Source of the DNA: Blattamonas nauphoetae
Lineage: Eukaryota > Preaxostyla > Oxymonadida
Length of the DNA stretch: 64,000 bases
NCBI GenBank assembly: GCA_033064195.1
Contig: JARBJD010000143.1
Coordinates: forward strand, 62,001-126,000
Reading direction: 5' to 3'
A model generated the notes under the pieces. It had not been told where the DNA came from. It worked only from the letters and a program-made list of their open reading frames with translations, and did no database searches. A program made the translations under genes and the position numbers. This document shows, in pieces, positions 20,834 through 31,255 of the stretch; position 1 is the first letter of the stretch, and every line of letters begins with the position of its first letter.

Positions 20834-22157
20834 ATGATTCTGTGTTGTGAATCATTTTTTCTGGGAATCGGCCTCTTGTCTAGTGTGTGGGGTTATGGAT
20901 GTATATCCGAGGTGAGCAAAATTTTGACAGATTTCTCTCTGCCTCGACTCCCGAAACATCATGAAATTCTGGATAGACAACGAAGACTTGTGTGATAATC
21001 CATACCTTATTACATTTTATTTTTCCGAGTCAGACCTCTTCTGAGCTTGTTGAAACTGGATTGAGTGGAGGTGGCTTCTTCGATACGATTCGGTCTGATT
21101 TCCTTCATCTTCATTTCTTGACATCCTTTATCCCAATTTCGTCAGAGTTTATCGGCAAATTGTCGCAGAGACGAGTCTTCCAGTCCTTCCAGCACTTGTG
21201 GAGGAGCGACATGCTCTGAATCGTCATCGCTGTAGAATCCTTTTTGATTTTGTGATTGTCGTGCTGACATTCCTATTCGTTGTGTTCACACTGTTCTCAA
21301 CAGATAGAGCAATGAACAAGGTGTGTTCTGGAATCACCCCATCCGATCCATTTCCTTGGTTCTTGCCCGACCTCTTCATCATCCTCAGCGTTGTTCTCGT
21401 CCTCTCTCTTGTTATGCTGGACACAAAGGATGTCGACCACACTTTGTACTGGGTGGTTCTTGCGATACTCTGCTGCGTTGTCGGCCCTCTCCTTCTGTTT
21501 GAGCTCAGATCGAACAGAACATTCATCGATCGCCTCGCAATCGACCCATCCACTCCAATCCCATCCCGAGCACGAGTCCCAATCAAAACTGGCTTCCTTC
21601 TCCTCTCTGTCTTCTCTGTTACGATCATATCAAACATCGCTCTCCTGTTTCAGGACGAACCTCACGAACGACCCCCACACCTTCTGGCCATTGTCTGCTT
21701 CTCTGCCACTCTGATCCTATTCACACTGAAAGCATTCCGTGTGTCAACATTTTCTTCATATTCTTCAGAAATTATCGATATTCGATGGACAGTGGCGGAT
21801 CTTCCCTGCCTCCTCGGAACGATGGTCTTATTTGCAGTTCGATCAAGTAAAACTGAAGATAGCGGAAACAGAGTCGCTGAAGAAGCCATATCCTTTATCG
21901 TTCTGCAATTCTTCCATCTTCCTCTCGCCCTCCGCGCCGATGGTCTCATCCCTCTCCCTTTTTGGCTTTGCCTGTCGCCGATCTTCTCCGTGTTCTGTTT
22001 TGCGGTTGTTGCGATGGGTCGGGAGGCATTCACCGACCGAAAAGAAGCAATCAAGACTGTTGAAGAACACATCGTCCAACTCGAAGAATCTGCAAAACGG
22101 GAGCAGGCGAAGAGGGTAAAGGCGCTCCTTGCTGTTCGACTGTCTGAGAATGGATGA
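20834..22157 (+). CDS. Multi-pass membrane protein, three exons
   Basis: Unrecognised integral membrane protein of 408 aa. Exons are 20834-20989, 21034-21092 and 21146-22157. Introns of 44 nt (GTGTGA..CAG) and 53 nt (GTCTGA..CAG) restore one frame that reads LDRQRRL, TSSELVETGLSGGGFFDTIR, then VYRQIVAETSLPVLPALVEE. I see about eight hydrophobic spans, for example FVIVVLTFLFVVFTLF, LFIILSVVLVLSLVML, YWVVLAILCCVVGPLLLF and LSPIFSVFCFAVVAMG. A charged, coiled-coil-like tail follows (AIKTVEEHIVQLEESAKREQ). The count could be seven, so a receptor-like fold is possible but not shown. Its last about 75 bp are duplicated at 31022-31096, which places the left edge of the tandem duplication inside this gene. 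Confidence 0.75.
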
Positions 22158-22317
22158 AGCACAGAGAGTTTCACGGATCCAGGGAAGGTCTGTCCCCATT
22201 TTGAATAAAGCGAGCTATCTCGGACAGTAAAGACCTAAAATGCAATTTTGATATCCATTCATCTGTCCTGTTTGTGTTTTCATTCCATTTTCTCACACTT
22301 CAGGATTATTATCGGGA

Positions 22318-25300
22318 ATGAACAATTCGAGACTCGATCCCCATAAGTTAATTTTGGTCCATCTGCGCCACATGGAACACCTTCCCATGTCTCATCAACT
22401 CCAGTCGAATGATCACAACAGTACATGTGCGGATGATCCACTCAACGGCTCATCTTCAGATCCTTCATTTCAACAGTTGGACAGACACGAACCAATCGAT
22501 GCCTTGAAGGCTCTTATCTCAGAACTTCACGGGATTAAAGTACAAAACCAACAAGTAAAACGAATGAGAACCGTGATGGAGTCCTTTCATAGTATGTGAT
22601 CTGTTATTGGATGACTTCTTGTTGATTCAGATCTTCAACATCAATGCACTCTGGAAGAACGAAACTGCATGCTCTTGATGATTGGATCACCAGATGTTCA
22701 TGAGAAGCTGTGGGTCTGTTTTTCTGTATTTCACGAACCATTATTTCTGTATTGAAAGAGAAATGCAGACTTCTGTTCTCTTATTCGTGAGAATTGTATG
22801 TTGAATTGATTCCTCATCTCTGATTGTCAGTTCCCCATCCTGACGATGTGTCCACAATCATTCACAGATCAGGCCTGTCATCCCGAACAATGCTAAAGTG
22901 GGTGTCAAACCTTCGAAATCCCGACCCGCTGAGGATGCTGTCTGGCATTTGTGAAGTGACCCCACTCGTGCTGAATGAGGCCCTCTCCGATTATCTTGTT
23001 CACATTGCCGATTACTTTTTCGAGAAAGTGTACTTCACGACGACAACGACCACTTTCAAGACAAAGAGACACAACGATCTCTTATTCAAGCTGATGGAGT
23101 CAGAGTTCATGTCCTGCTGCGTGAGTGACAGATCACCAGCTGTATTTGTTCGAATTGCGTCTCATCTCTCGTCTTTCATGGAATCTCGACAAACGAATCC
23201 AATTGACATCCGAACAGAACAAACAAAACAGGAGAAACTCCTCAGAATTCTGGAGATCGCCACCAAATTTGAGGTTTGTTGGTTTTCCTCTCTTTCTTTG
23301 CTCAGGATCGGATTGAACGAATTGTGATGTTCTCTCAACTAATCATGGAGACTGGCCAACGGGTATTGCTAGACGCAGTCCGCGTAATGACTACGGGCAG
23401 TCCGTTTTTTTGACTACAGGCAGTCCGCCTCTTACTACAGGCAGTCCGCGAATGACTAGAGGCAGTCCGACGTTCTCCGAGGTCCATAGACACTTTTCTC
23501 ACATTCTCACAGGATCAACTCAACAATTATGGTTCACAGATACATCTCTGACCTTCACACCACGAATGAGTTCAGTTTCGTCTCATTGGCCAGGACCAAG
23601 ATCTCTCGAAATGGTTTGATCAACCACATTCTCTTTTCATCTTTGAGATTCGCCTTTTGACCCTCTCTCCAGACAATGTGTCACATCAATCTTTCTCATT
23701 CAACTTATCCCTCCACTTTCACCCCTATTTCGGAAGATCAGCGATCCAAGTCAGTCGCTCACCATTCGAAGAATTCAATGATCCAAGTGGACAATCACCT
23801 CCACAGACTCATGACTAGAATGAAAGCACACGGGGTAGTGGTCTTTTTTATGTTATTTAAGTCTCACAGATGTTAAACTGAAGAATGACAAAGTTAGACC
23901 CGTTTTCTCAGCGGCAAAAGCAACATAAGTCACAAAAGAAACTGAAGGCTGCAGAAACAGAGTCACGACAGGTGGACCAAGCAGTCATCTTTGCCGTGCA
24001 CCAAGATGATGGAGGGAGACAGAAGGAAAACAATGAACCATTCAACTGAGTGGAAGAAGAATGGATGAGAAGTGAGAACGAAGAGAAATGACCGAAAGAT
24101 GATATGCAAAGGTGAAAACAGGAAGAAGAAATGCAGTAATGGGAACCAAAAGAGCTATTGACGGAAGAAGAAGAAAAGATCCTGCAGGAAGAAGAAGAGA
24201 TAGCACTCAGTGAAGAAATGGAAGCCAAAATGTGTTGGACTGCCTCTAGTCATTCGCGGACTGCCTCTAGTAAGGAGCGGACTGCCCGTAGTCCAAAAAG
24301 CGGACTGCCCGTAGTCATTACGCGGACTGCGTCTAGCAATAGCCCTGGCCAACGAAAGTTGCCCTCTGCCTTCATCTCATCAATCTCATGTTTTCTATGC
24401 AGTGTGACTTCACTTGCTTTTCAATCCATCTTTATCCTCTCCAGGGAGTCCCCAACTCATCACTCGCTTCTTTGCCGACACTTCCACGCTCCACTTGTTT
24501 CACAACTTCTTCTCGGAGCACAATCGACTCCACATGATCTTCACAATCATGCCATCGCTGACACCACAACTTGTGGATGTCCTCCTCGACAACAAAGATC
24601 TCCACGATCTTCTGTGCCTCTTTTCAAATTGTTTGTATGACTCCGACCTTGTCAGTATCTTCATCCAAGTTATTGCCATCACCCCTGCCCCTCTGCAGTC
24701 CATGACTCTCAGAAATGTGTCGCGATTGCATTGTCTTCCAATCCAAGCTCTTCAATCTGCCCGCGTGACCTCACAAGACCCCGCCAATCCACACCGTCTC
24801 AGTTTTGGGCGACATACAACGAATTGGACACGTTTTGTTGAAGCAGTGAGCAGCGTGGAGTGGGATGAAAAAGAGAGGAAAGAGAAGATGATCATTAACG
24901 ATTGGATCACTCTTCTGGTCGTTCTAGCAGCGAGTGAAGATGTCGATCTTTCGACAGCAGCTGTGACTCTGTTTCAGAGAGAGTGTGGCCTGTCATCGAA
25001 GCAAGCACGCACTCTCCTCTTCTCCACTCCTCCCTCCATCCCACTCAACACCGACTGGCCTTTTCCCATCTCCGACGCTCTGACACTCTCCGGATCGCTC
25101 TGTGCCGCTATCGGCTCCATCATTCCACAACCCTTCAAACTGGAAAAGGATCATTACAAGGTTTCTCCTCTCATGCAACAGGTTGCTGTGTTCATCATGT
25201 CCTGTTTCGTTCCAATCCTTCACACAAAACACCCCTCGACATCTTCTCGCTTTCCGGTCTTCCCCGCTGAGCTCAGAACAGTGACAGATCAATCAATTCT

Positions 25301-27191
25301 GAACATTCCGCCAGACTCATCCACCCCTCATCCACTCATCTCACTCTCCGAACAGATCTCTCTTTCGGCAGGACACTTCAACTACCTCGACGATTACAAA
25401 TTCAAAATGCCGATGTCTGTTTATCATCGACTGATTCTGACTGATGTCCACACCATCCCGTTTGTCTCCGACGAAATGAAATGCAGTCTGATCGCACGGA
25501 TTGGACAGACACTTAAAAGAGTGTTCAGGAATATGCAGGTTTCGAGTTGGCATGTTCTGAGTGTTGTGATGGACATTGCACTGATCAACTCAACTCGCAC
25601 ACATCGTTCCGTCATCCAAGCAACACAAAAAGTCTTGGCATCATTTCTTTGGCATTATATGAACAGTGATGAAGCTTCTGCATTCATTCGAATGGTCATA
25701 GCGACGACGAAAGAACGAATGGCAAAGGCAGAAGGGGAGGAGAAGTGGAGCCTGTTCCTTCGTCTTTGGGTGATGAACCGACTTTCCACTGAAGAGCGAC
25801 ATCACTTATTTCTGCTCGCTGAAACAGACACTCAGCTGGACTTCAGCTTGCCACGCATGGACGCGATTTACAAGATCGAAGCTACCGGCTCTGTCTGGGC
25901 GAAGGAGGAGAGTGCAAATCGACTGATCGAGGTGGCTGGGAGATCGCTGGAATCTGCTTTGTCGCTGAGAGCGTGGTCGATCATTGAAAAAGTTCTTCAT
26001 CCACGGGATTGGCCAAAAGGAAGGCAGCTGGATAAGAAGATGATGACAATAAACAAGAAGATGATCGCTCTGATTCTACAAACGCTGACAGTCGCAGTGC
26101 AAACGAATGATGGGAAAAGAGAAGGGAGTCTTTTCTCGTTCTCGAACAATGCGGCCTTTGTGATCAAGACGAGTGTGGATCTGTTCTTGTGGTACTTGCT
26201 CAAAACAACATTCGACCTCACGCCGTTCATTCCTGTGCTTGCCTCGCTCTGTCGGACAGGAAATCTGGGATTGATGCGCATTCTAGTCCAGATTTATGAC
26301 AGAATCGAGTTTTTGACACAAAACACTTCGTCGCCATTCTCGATTCATTCTTATTCCATTCTGTATTCACCGAACGAAGACCACACTGCAGAGCCCCACA
26401 CGCTCATCCACATCATCTCATCTGTCCTCCTCTCTCATCTGCTCAGTAAAGACGATCCTATTTACTCTCCGGAACAGCTCCTCAATCCAACAAAACTAAC
26501 AAGGATGGAAGTTGGAAGGAAAATGATTGAGCTTGCGGGAGAGATAGTCGAGTCGGCGAACACTCTCCCCTCCCCCACACAACTCCCCAAACACTTCATT
26601 CGGTTCGAAACCATCGATTGTCGAGGGTATTGGACTCCACCACGCATGTGGGCCACACTGGTTCCGTTTTGGAGGAAGGAAGAACAGATTGCATTCATTC
26701 GCACGCATGTTCTCCAGTTTGGTGCTCCTCTCGCTCGTCTCGCGTGTGCCACTCTCAGATTCACTGATGATCGTTTCTCGAATGATTATTATGAAAACAG
26801 GAGATGGGAACATGCCTTTTCGGTCTTCAAGAAGATTCTCGTTTTGCTGAAGTCACTCGATCCGACTCAGCTGGACACCAACCCCGCCCTCTCCAGTCTC
26901 CTCTCCTCGCTGGCCATCCTGCTCATCCGCCGCGACTTCTCCCTCTCTCCACTCGTCTCTGTCTTTGGGGCCCTCTTCCCCAACTTCAGGCGCGCCGATC
27001 TTCCTGAAAGAGATCCAATGCCCTTCCGACCGAATCTTGAGCGGTTTCTGTACGCTTTCCGAGAGGAGGGGTTGGACGACAGAGTTGAAGTTGACATTCT
27101 GCATTCAAGGTACTGTCGTATGTTCAATTACTTTGTTGGACAGACAGAACGATCGATCGGGAGAGACTTTTGGGTTGAATCTCAAAGATGA
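22318..27191 (+). CDS. Helical-repeat protein, tandem copy 1 (transposon-interrupted)
   Basis: Paralogue of the gene at 31256-35138; family not recognised. Exons 22318-22591, 22631-22713, 22759-22795, 22831-23273 and 23306 onward share phases and intron positions with copy 2. The main exon block resumes after a 983-bp transposon at 23362-24344 and runs to 27191 (925 aa open from 24414). It is rich in amphipathic helices (LVVLAASEDVDLSTAAVTLF, LLSSLAILLIRRDFSLSPL), consistent with an alpha-solenoid. Near 24420 this copy is two bases shorter than copy 2. If the stretch is exon, the frame is shifted. If the pyrimidine-rich TTTATCCTCTCCAG is a real acceptor, both the transposon and the indel fall in an intron and the gene could still work. 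I cannot decide between these, but a weak donor (GCCAAC instead of GT) argues against the intron. Confidence 0.68.
23362..24344. mobile_element. Mutator-like non-autonomous element (long TIR)
   Basis: 983 bp with imperfect inverted repeats of about 110 bp (23362-23475 and 24232-24344), both starting GG(C)TATTGCTAGACGCAG read inward. It is flanked by a perfect 10-bp direct repeat CTGGCCAACG (23352-23361 and 24345-24354); the paralogue has a single CTGGTCGACG there (32292-32301), the empty site. Long TIRs with a 9-11 bp target duplication are typical of the Mutator superfamily. Each TIR contains four tandem units around CTACRGGCAGTCCG. No transposase is present. The interior holds an A/G-rich, coiled-coil-like stretch with stops (23.9-24.2 kb) and other gene-like pieces, possibly captured host sequence. 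Confidence 0.9.
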
Positions 27192-27592
27192 CTTGACATT
27201 CGTCGAAAGGAGGACACTGACTTTTGGGTATCGGAGTCTCTTCTTGTTCATCTTTTTTGAGAAGGGTGTTGGTCAATCCCATTTTCACATTTCGAATGTT
27301 TGTATTCCATATTCGTTTTGGACAACAGATTTCTGATTTCTTTCTGACTTTTTTCTCGCTTCTCATCGCAAACATCAGCGACACGTTCACCGCTGTGTTG
27401 CTTTTTGGGTCCTCTGGATCGGGCTCCTCGGGGTCGACTGGGTCTGGCGGGATGGGATCGACATCGTGCGACCCTGCCTCGATCTCGATTGGTGTGGAGG
27501 TGACCAGGCCGTCGCGAGAGACCACCGAGAAGAGGAACTTGGAGTCCGCGTTGGAAGAGGCGAGGAGACGGTTGGGAATGAAGCCCACTGGC
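27180..27592 (-). pseudogene. Receptor tail fragment in duplication copy 1
   Basis: Encodes VGFIPNRLLASSNADSKFL and the acidic proline-rich linker DPIPPDPVDPEEPDPEDP, matching 35120-35530. In copy 2 the reading continues upstream into beta-helix repeats. Here it is cut off at the duplication edge, so it is a detached tail. Confidence 0.8.
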
Positions 27593-27825
27593 AAAAACTC
27601 ACAAATGCTGCATCTTCCCTCGAGTTGGAAAACTCAGACTTTTGGACTTTGGTGTTCCTTTTTGTCACATTTTGAGGATCGATGGCCCCATCTACAGATT
27701 GTGAGACTCACTTCAACGAATCATGGTTTGAGAATATGACTGTCTGACTCGTGTGCGTCTAGAAACGTATTCATTTGTGGGGGAATCATTGTCACGCTGT
27801 GGTGGGTCAGGTTGACAATTTGATT
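27593..27825. other. Junction sequence, nothing recognised
   Basis: About 230 bp between the end of duplication copy 1 and the chimeric BEACH gene. No supported coding block. Confidence 0.4.
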
Positions 27826-30800
27826 TCACTCAAGCTTTTTGAGAATGGTGTCTGAGGAATACTCGAAAGAAGACGATCTATCTGAAGACACGGAAAGAGG
27901 CAAGTAATCAAAAACGCTGTGGACAAGTCCTCCAAAAGGCAACGAGCGTCTGTTTTCATTCGCAGCGCAGACTTTGCAGACCTTGAGAGACGTGAAGATG
28001 GTGTGAGAGGGGAGGGCGGGGATGGTGCGGAGGCAGTCGGGGCACACAACCAGATGGCACCCCCGACAGAGCGTCCTCGGGTGGGACTTGAACGGAGTGT
28101 TGCATCGAGCACAGTCCACTTGCTTGTCCCCCGAGACGAGTGAGATCGTCGGCGCTGATTGGTCAGATACCCGGAAGCGGACAATCCGGCCATCAGACGT
28201 GCCAACTGCGAGAGTGTGAGTGGACAGAGAGTACGAGAGAGACGTGGCGTATGACGGTGGAGTCGGCGAGGAGGGGGAGGAGGGTGTGGACGATGGCATG
28301 AGTTGGGAGGACAGTGAGACGGACGACGCGGGGATGAAAGGCGTTGGGGGTCCTGCATGGTGCCGACTTTGCATCGAGCTTCTCATCAGAGAGTCTGCTT
28401 CATTCAGCATCGAATCCTCGCCGGCGGACGACTTCCTGACTCTTCCGTCTCTCGTTGTTTTCTCCAATCCGGTGTGAAGCTCATTCACATTCACACATCC
28501 AAGACAACGCATTTTGTTGCCTGCCTCGTTTTTCATCCAGTGGAACTGAGCAGTGGCTTTTTCAAAAGTGATCTCGACCAGCGAGGAGACGACAACAGCG
28601 GCGATTCCTTCGGCCGACTGCACCGCGTTCCAGATGGACATGGCAGGCAGGGATGGAGAAAGGGTGACGGATGGATCAAGTGGTTGGAGGTCTTCGATAG
28701 CTTCATCTGGATCAAGAAGGGGATCTCCATCGTTGTCATCCTCTGTCTTCGCTTCGATCGATTGTTGGTGTTCAGAAGCGCGCTTCTGAATGATCTGCTG
28801 TCTTCCAGCTCTTTCATTCTCCTCAATCCACTTCACAACAGTCTCACTGAACCACCATCCCTTCCTTTCGAGTGATGAGGTCTCCCACATTCTCACCTTC
28901 CCGTTTCGATGTCCCGTCAGCAGCACCTTCTTCTCCTCGCCGAACTTCCTCTCAGACACACACTCCAACACTGTCACCTCATCGTCTCTTTCGCTCATCT
29001 CCTCCTTCGCAACCATCCTCCCTCGTGAATCCATTTCGACAATCACATTCCCACTCGAGGCATACAGCGCAGATGTGTGAGGAACGAAGGCGATCGGTGA
29101 GATCGGCTTGCGTGTGGAATGAGGAGGAAGAGAGTGTTCAGACGAGAACGATCGAGGCAGAGAATGCTGTGCGAGAATGTGTTGGAGATTGAACGAATAC
29201 TCAACAGACAGTGACCACAGATTCCACACCACAACTCGGCCTCGATCATCAGCCGTCGCTACCATGTCCACACTCTGCGCTGTCTTCACCGCACACAACC
29301 GGCCGACGTGCCCGACCAGATCAGTTGGCTTGTCCACAGCGAAGAGACACACAGAGCTCAGTCCCATCAGCGACATCGCAACATTCACAACTGTTTCTGT
29401 CCACAACTCCTCCTTCTTCGTCACTTTCGCGGAGATCTGTTGAAGTGTGTGGAGAACGATTTCGAGTGACTCGGCTGTGTTGAACAGAGAGCAGGACGCA
29501 CTCGAAGCAGCGAACTCGGACGGGAGACACGTGTTGGTTGACGTTGCGCATTCTACAAACACAGACAGCACGCGTTTCTGGACGGCGAAGTCGATTTTTG
29601 GGAGCATTTTGAGGAAGCCACTCAGAATCGACAATTCGCGCAGCTTTTGCATGTTTTTCGGTGACGAGCGGGCGATGCGGTGGAACTTCATCAAAACTGC
29701 GAGTTGGAGAAGAGGCCATTTCGTCGCCTCGCAGAACACTGTTCGGAGAAAGCGCGGGTTGTCCTCTCCGTCTTCAATAACCACAAAATCATCGTCTGCC
29801 GACAGAGTCCCGTCAACAAGCGAGGTGGAGTACGGGTGACGATCGGGGCTGATCGAAGACGTGCGCCAAACAGAGTTGGACAGGTCGAGCGACGATTCCA
29901 TCACAATTTCGAGATCGGAGTGGAGTTTGACGGAATACTCAAAGGAATCAAGTCCAGACGAGATTTTGACGGAGTGGCAGGCTTGTGCGATGAACGACGA
30001 AGGGAGAGTGGGGACGGTGTTGATTGGCGAGAATGGGGTTGATGTTTGGACAGGTTGGGGGACTGTCATGCCGATTTGGGAAACTCCACTCTGAACTGAG
30101 GCGAAAAGGCTTGGTCCCGTCGATAGAGACGATTGAATCTCAGGAGGGGGATGGTTGGCTGATTGGCGTGATTGCGTCCGGAAAAACATGAGAAAATCGA
30201 AGAAATGAAGAAGAGAATCAATAATCATGAATAATGGAAGGACAGAGGATGATTCTATCAACGCATTTCCGGACATGCGAAGAAATGGCGTCGATGATGA
30301 CAGATGCTGTCCCAGCGATGGAATGCTTGAGTTCAGAGAGTTTGATGAGAAATGGTATGCCAATGCAGTATCACATTCCCCAATCAGCACAACATGAAGG
30401 ATGGTTTCCGCAAGTTTTCGCGGTCCATCGAGTTTTTGGAACTGTGACCAGATTCCATTGTGGACGACGTGAGGCGAGACACGGAGAAGATTCATCAGGA
30501 TCTCCCACAGCTTGGCAATGTACTCGGCTTGGTACGGAATGTCATAGAGCTGCTGATTCAAAGAGTCTGACGAGAGGGCGTGGCTCTGAAGTGACGTGGG
30601 TCGGATTGAATCCTGCAAAGGTTCTCGAATTTCATCTGAAATCGGAAGGTTAGAGTCAATGGAGTGCGATGGAAAGGAGAGGGTGACAGGATTAGTGACT
30701 GCTTGGGGAGAAAAAGGTGTGAGATCGGTTGGGAGGATGATATCGTGAACAGGAGGTGAGTGGGCCTGAAGATTGATGTTATCACACTGAGTCTTTCGAT

Positions 30801-30858
30801 TCAGAAGACCAGCATTGATCATCCATCCACATCCATCGAGAATTCGTTTGATGATGCC
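27826..30858 (-). CDS. Chimeric BEACH-family gene lacking the BEACH domain
   Basis: One uninterrupted frame (998 aa from the ATG at 30822; coding-like residues IIKRILDGCGW precede it, so it may be 5' truncated). The first half (to about residue 490) is helical and resembles the N-terminal solenoid of BEACH proteins: ATKWPLLQLAVLMKFHRIAR, KNMQKLRELSILSGFLKML. It then passes directly (SVCLF/AVDKPTDLVGH at about 29346) into the WD40-FYVE tail that is near-identical to the gene at 1-6542. No PH or BEACH segment is present. The C-terminus differs from the full gene (SSDTILKKLE against SPETHPFLI). The frame is intact over about 3 kb, so it may be expressed, perhaps as a dominant-negative or altered scaffold (inference). 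The source of the N-terminal half is not in this window; it could be the left-hand gene's own missing 5' part or a paralogue. Confidence 0.8.
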   Translation of the reverse strand, partial: GIIKRILDGCGWMINAGLLNRKTQCDNINLQAHSPPVHDIILPTDLTPFSPQAVTNPVTLSFPSHSIDSNLPISDEIREPLQDSIRPTSLQSHALSSDSLNQQLYDIPYQAEYIAKLWEILMNLLRVSPHVVHNGIWSQFQKLDGPRKLAETILHVVLIGECDTALAYHFSSNSLNSSIPSLGQHLSSSTPFLRMSGNALIESSSVLPLFMIIDSLLHFFDFLMFFRTQSRQSANHPPPEIQSSLSTGPSLFASVQSGVSQIGMTVPQPVQTSTPFSPINTVPTLPSSFIAQACHSVKISSGLDSFEYSVKLHSDLEIVMESSLDLSNSVWRTSSISPDRHPYSTSLVDGTLSADDDFVVIEDGEDNPRFLRTVFCEATKWPLLQLAVLMKFHRIARSSPKNMQKLRELSILSGFLKMLPKIDFAVQKRVLSVFVECATSTNTCLPSEFAASSASCSLFNTAESLEIVLHTLQQISAKVTKKEELWTETVVNVAMSLMGLSSVCLFAVDKPTDLVGHVGRLCAVKTAQSVDMVATADDRGRVVVWNLWSLSVEYSFNLQHILAQHSLPRSFSSEHSLPPHSTRKPISPIAFVPHTSALYASSGNVIVEMDSRGRMVAKEEMSERDDEVTVLECVSERKFGEEKKVLLTGHRNGKVRMWETSSLERKGWWFSETVVKWIEENERAGRQQIIQKRASEHQQSIEAKTEDDNDGDPLLDPDEAIEDLQPLDPSVTLSPSLPAMSIWNAVQSAEGIAAVVVSSLVEITFEKATAQFHWMKNEAGNKMRCLGCVNVNELHTGLEKTTRDGRVRKSSAGEDSMLNEADSLMRSSMQSRHHAGPPTPFIPASSVSLSSQLMPSSTPSSPSSPTPPSYATSLSYSLSTHTLAVGTSDGRIVRFRVSDQSAPTISLVSGDKQVDCARCNTPFKSHPRTLCRGCHLVVCPDCLRTIPALPSHTIFTSLKVCKVCAANENRRSLPFGGLVHSVFDYLPLSVSSDRSSSFEYSSDTILKKLE

Positions 30859-31255
30859 CGTTCATTTGATTCAGGTTTGTCCACGTTCGCTTAATCCTGT
30901 TTCTTGCATTGATCTGGTTAAGATTCTCCCATCTTCAGGATCTCTTTGCATGATGCCGACAAGGATCTGCTCTTCACCGGGACAAGTCATTCGGTTCGGC
31001 GAACATTCGGTCGTTCATGAGAAGAATCTGCAAAACGAGAGCAGGCGAAGAGGATAAAGGCGCTCCTTGCTGTTCGACTGTCTGAGAATGGATGAAACAC
31101 AAAGAGTTTCACGGATACAGGGAAGGTCTGTCCCCATTTTGAATACAGTGAGCTATTTCGGACTGTAAAGACCTAAAATGCAATTTTGATATCCATTCAT
31201 CTGCCCTGTTTGTGTTTTCATTCCATTTTCTCACACTTCAGGATGATTATCGGGA
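30859..31255. other. Duplication left junction and 5' flank
   Basis: The region to 31021 holds nothing I recognise. 31022-31096 is a remnant of the 3' end of the membrane-protein gene (EESAKREQAKRVKALL region, with changes) stranded by the duplication. The following 160 bp match the 5' flank of copy 1 almost base for base and presumably carry the promoter of copy 2. Confidence 0.7.

Larger units (their letters stand above)
22083..27592 (+). repeat. Tandem segmental duplication, copy 1
   Basis: Matches 31022-35533 in the same orientation. It contains the 3' tail of the membrane-protein gene, the whole helical gene and the tail of a receptor gene on the other strand. It is about 1 kb longer than copy 2 because of the transposon at 23362-24344. 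The right edge is sharp: both copies read gaagcccac, then diverge. Confidence 0.93.

Noticed and set aside
23375-23475. Short direct repeats with spacers resembling a CRISPR array
   Set aside because: Only four units, spacers of a few bases, mirrored at the other end of a transposon, in a eukaryotic genome with introns.
26600-26615. GGTTCGAAACC, a tRNA B-box-like string
   Set aside because: It lies inside conserved coding sequence, recurs in the paralogue at the same codon, and no A box or cloverleaf surrounds it.
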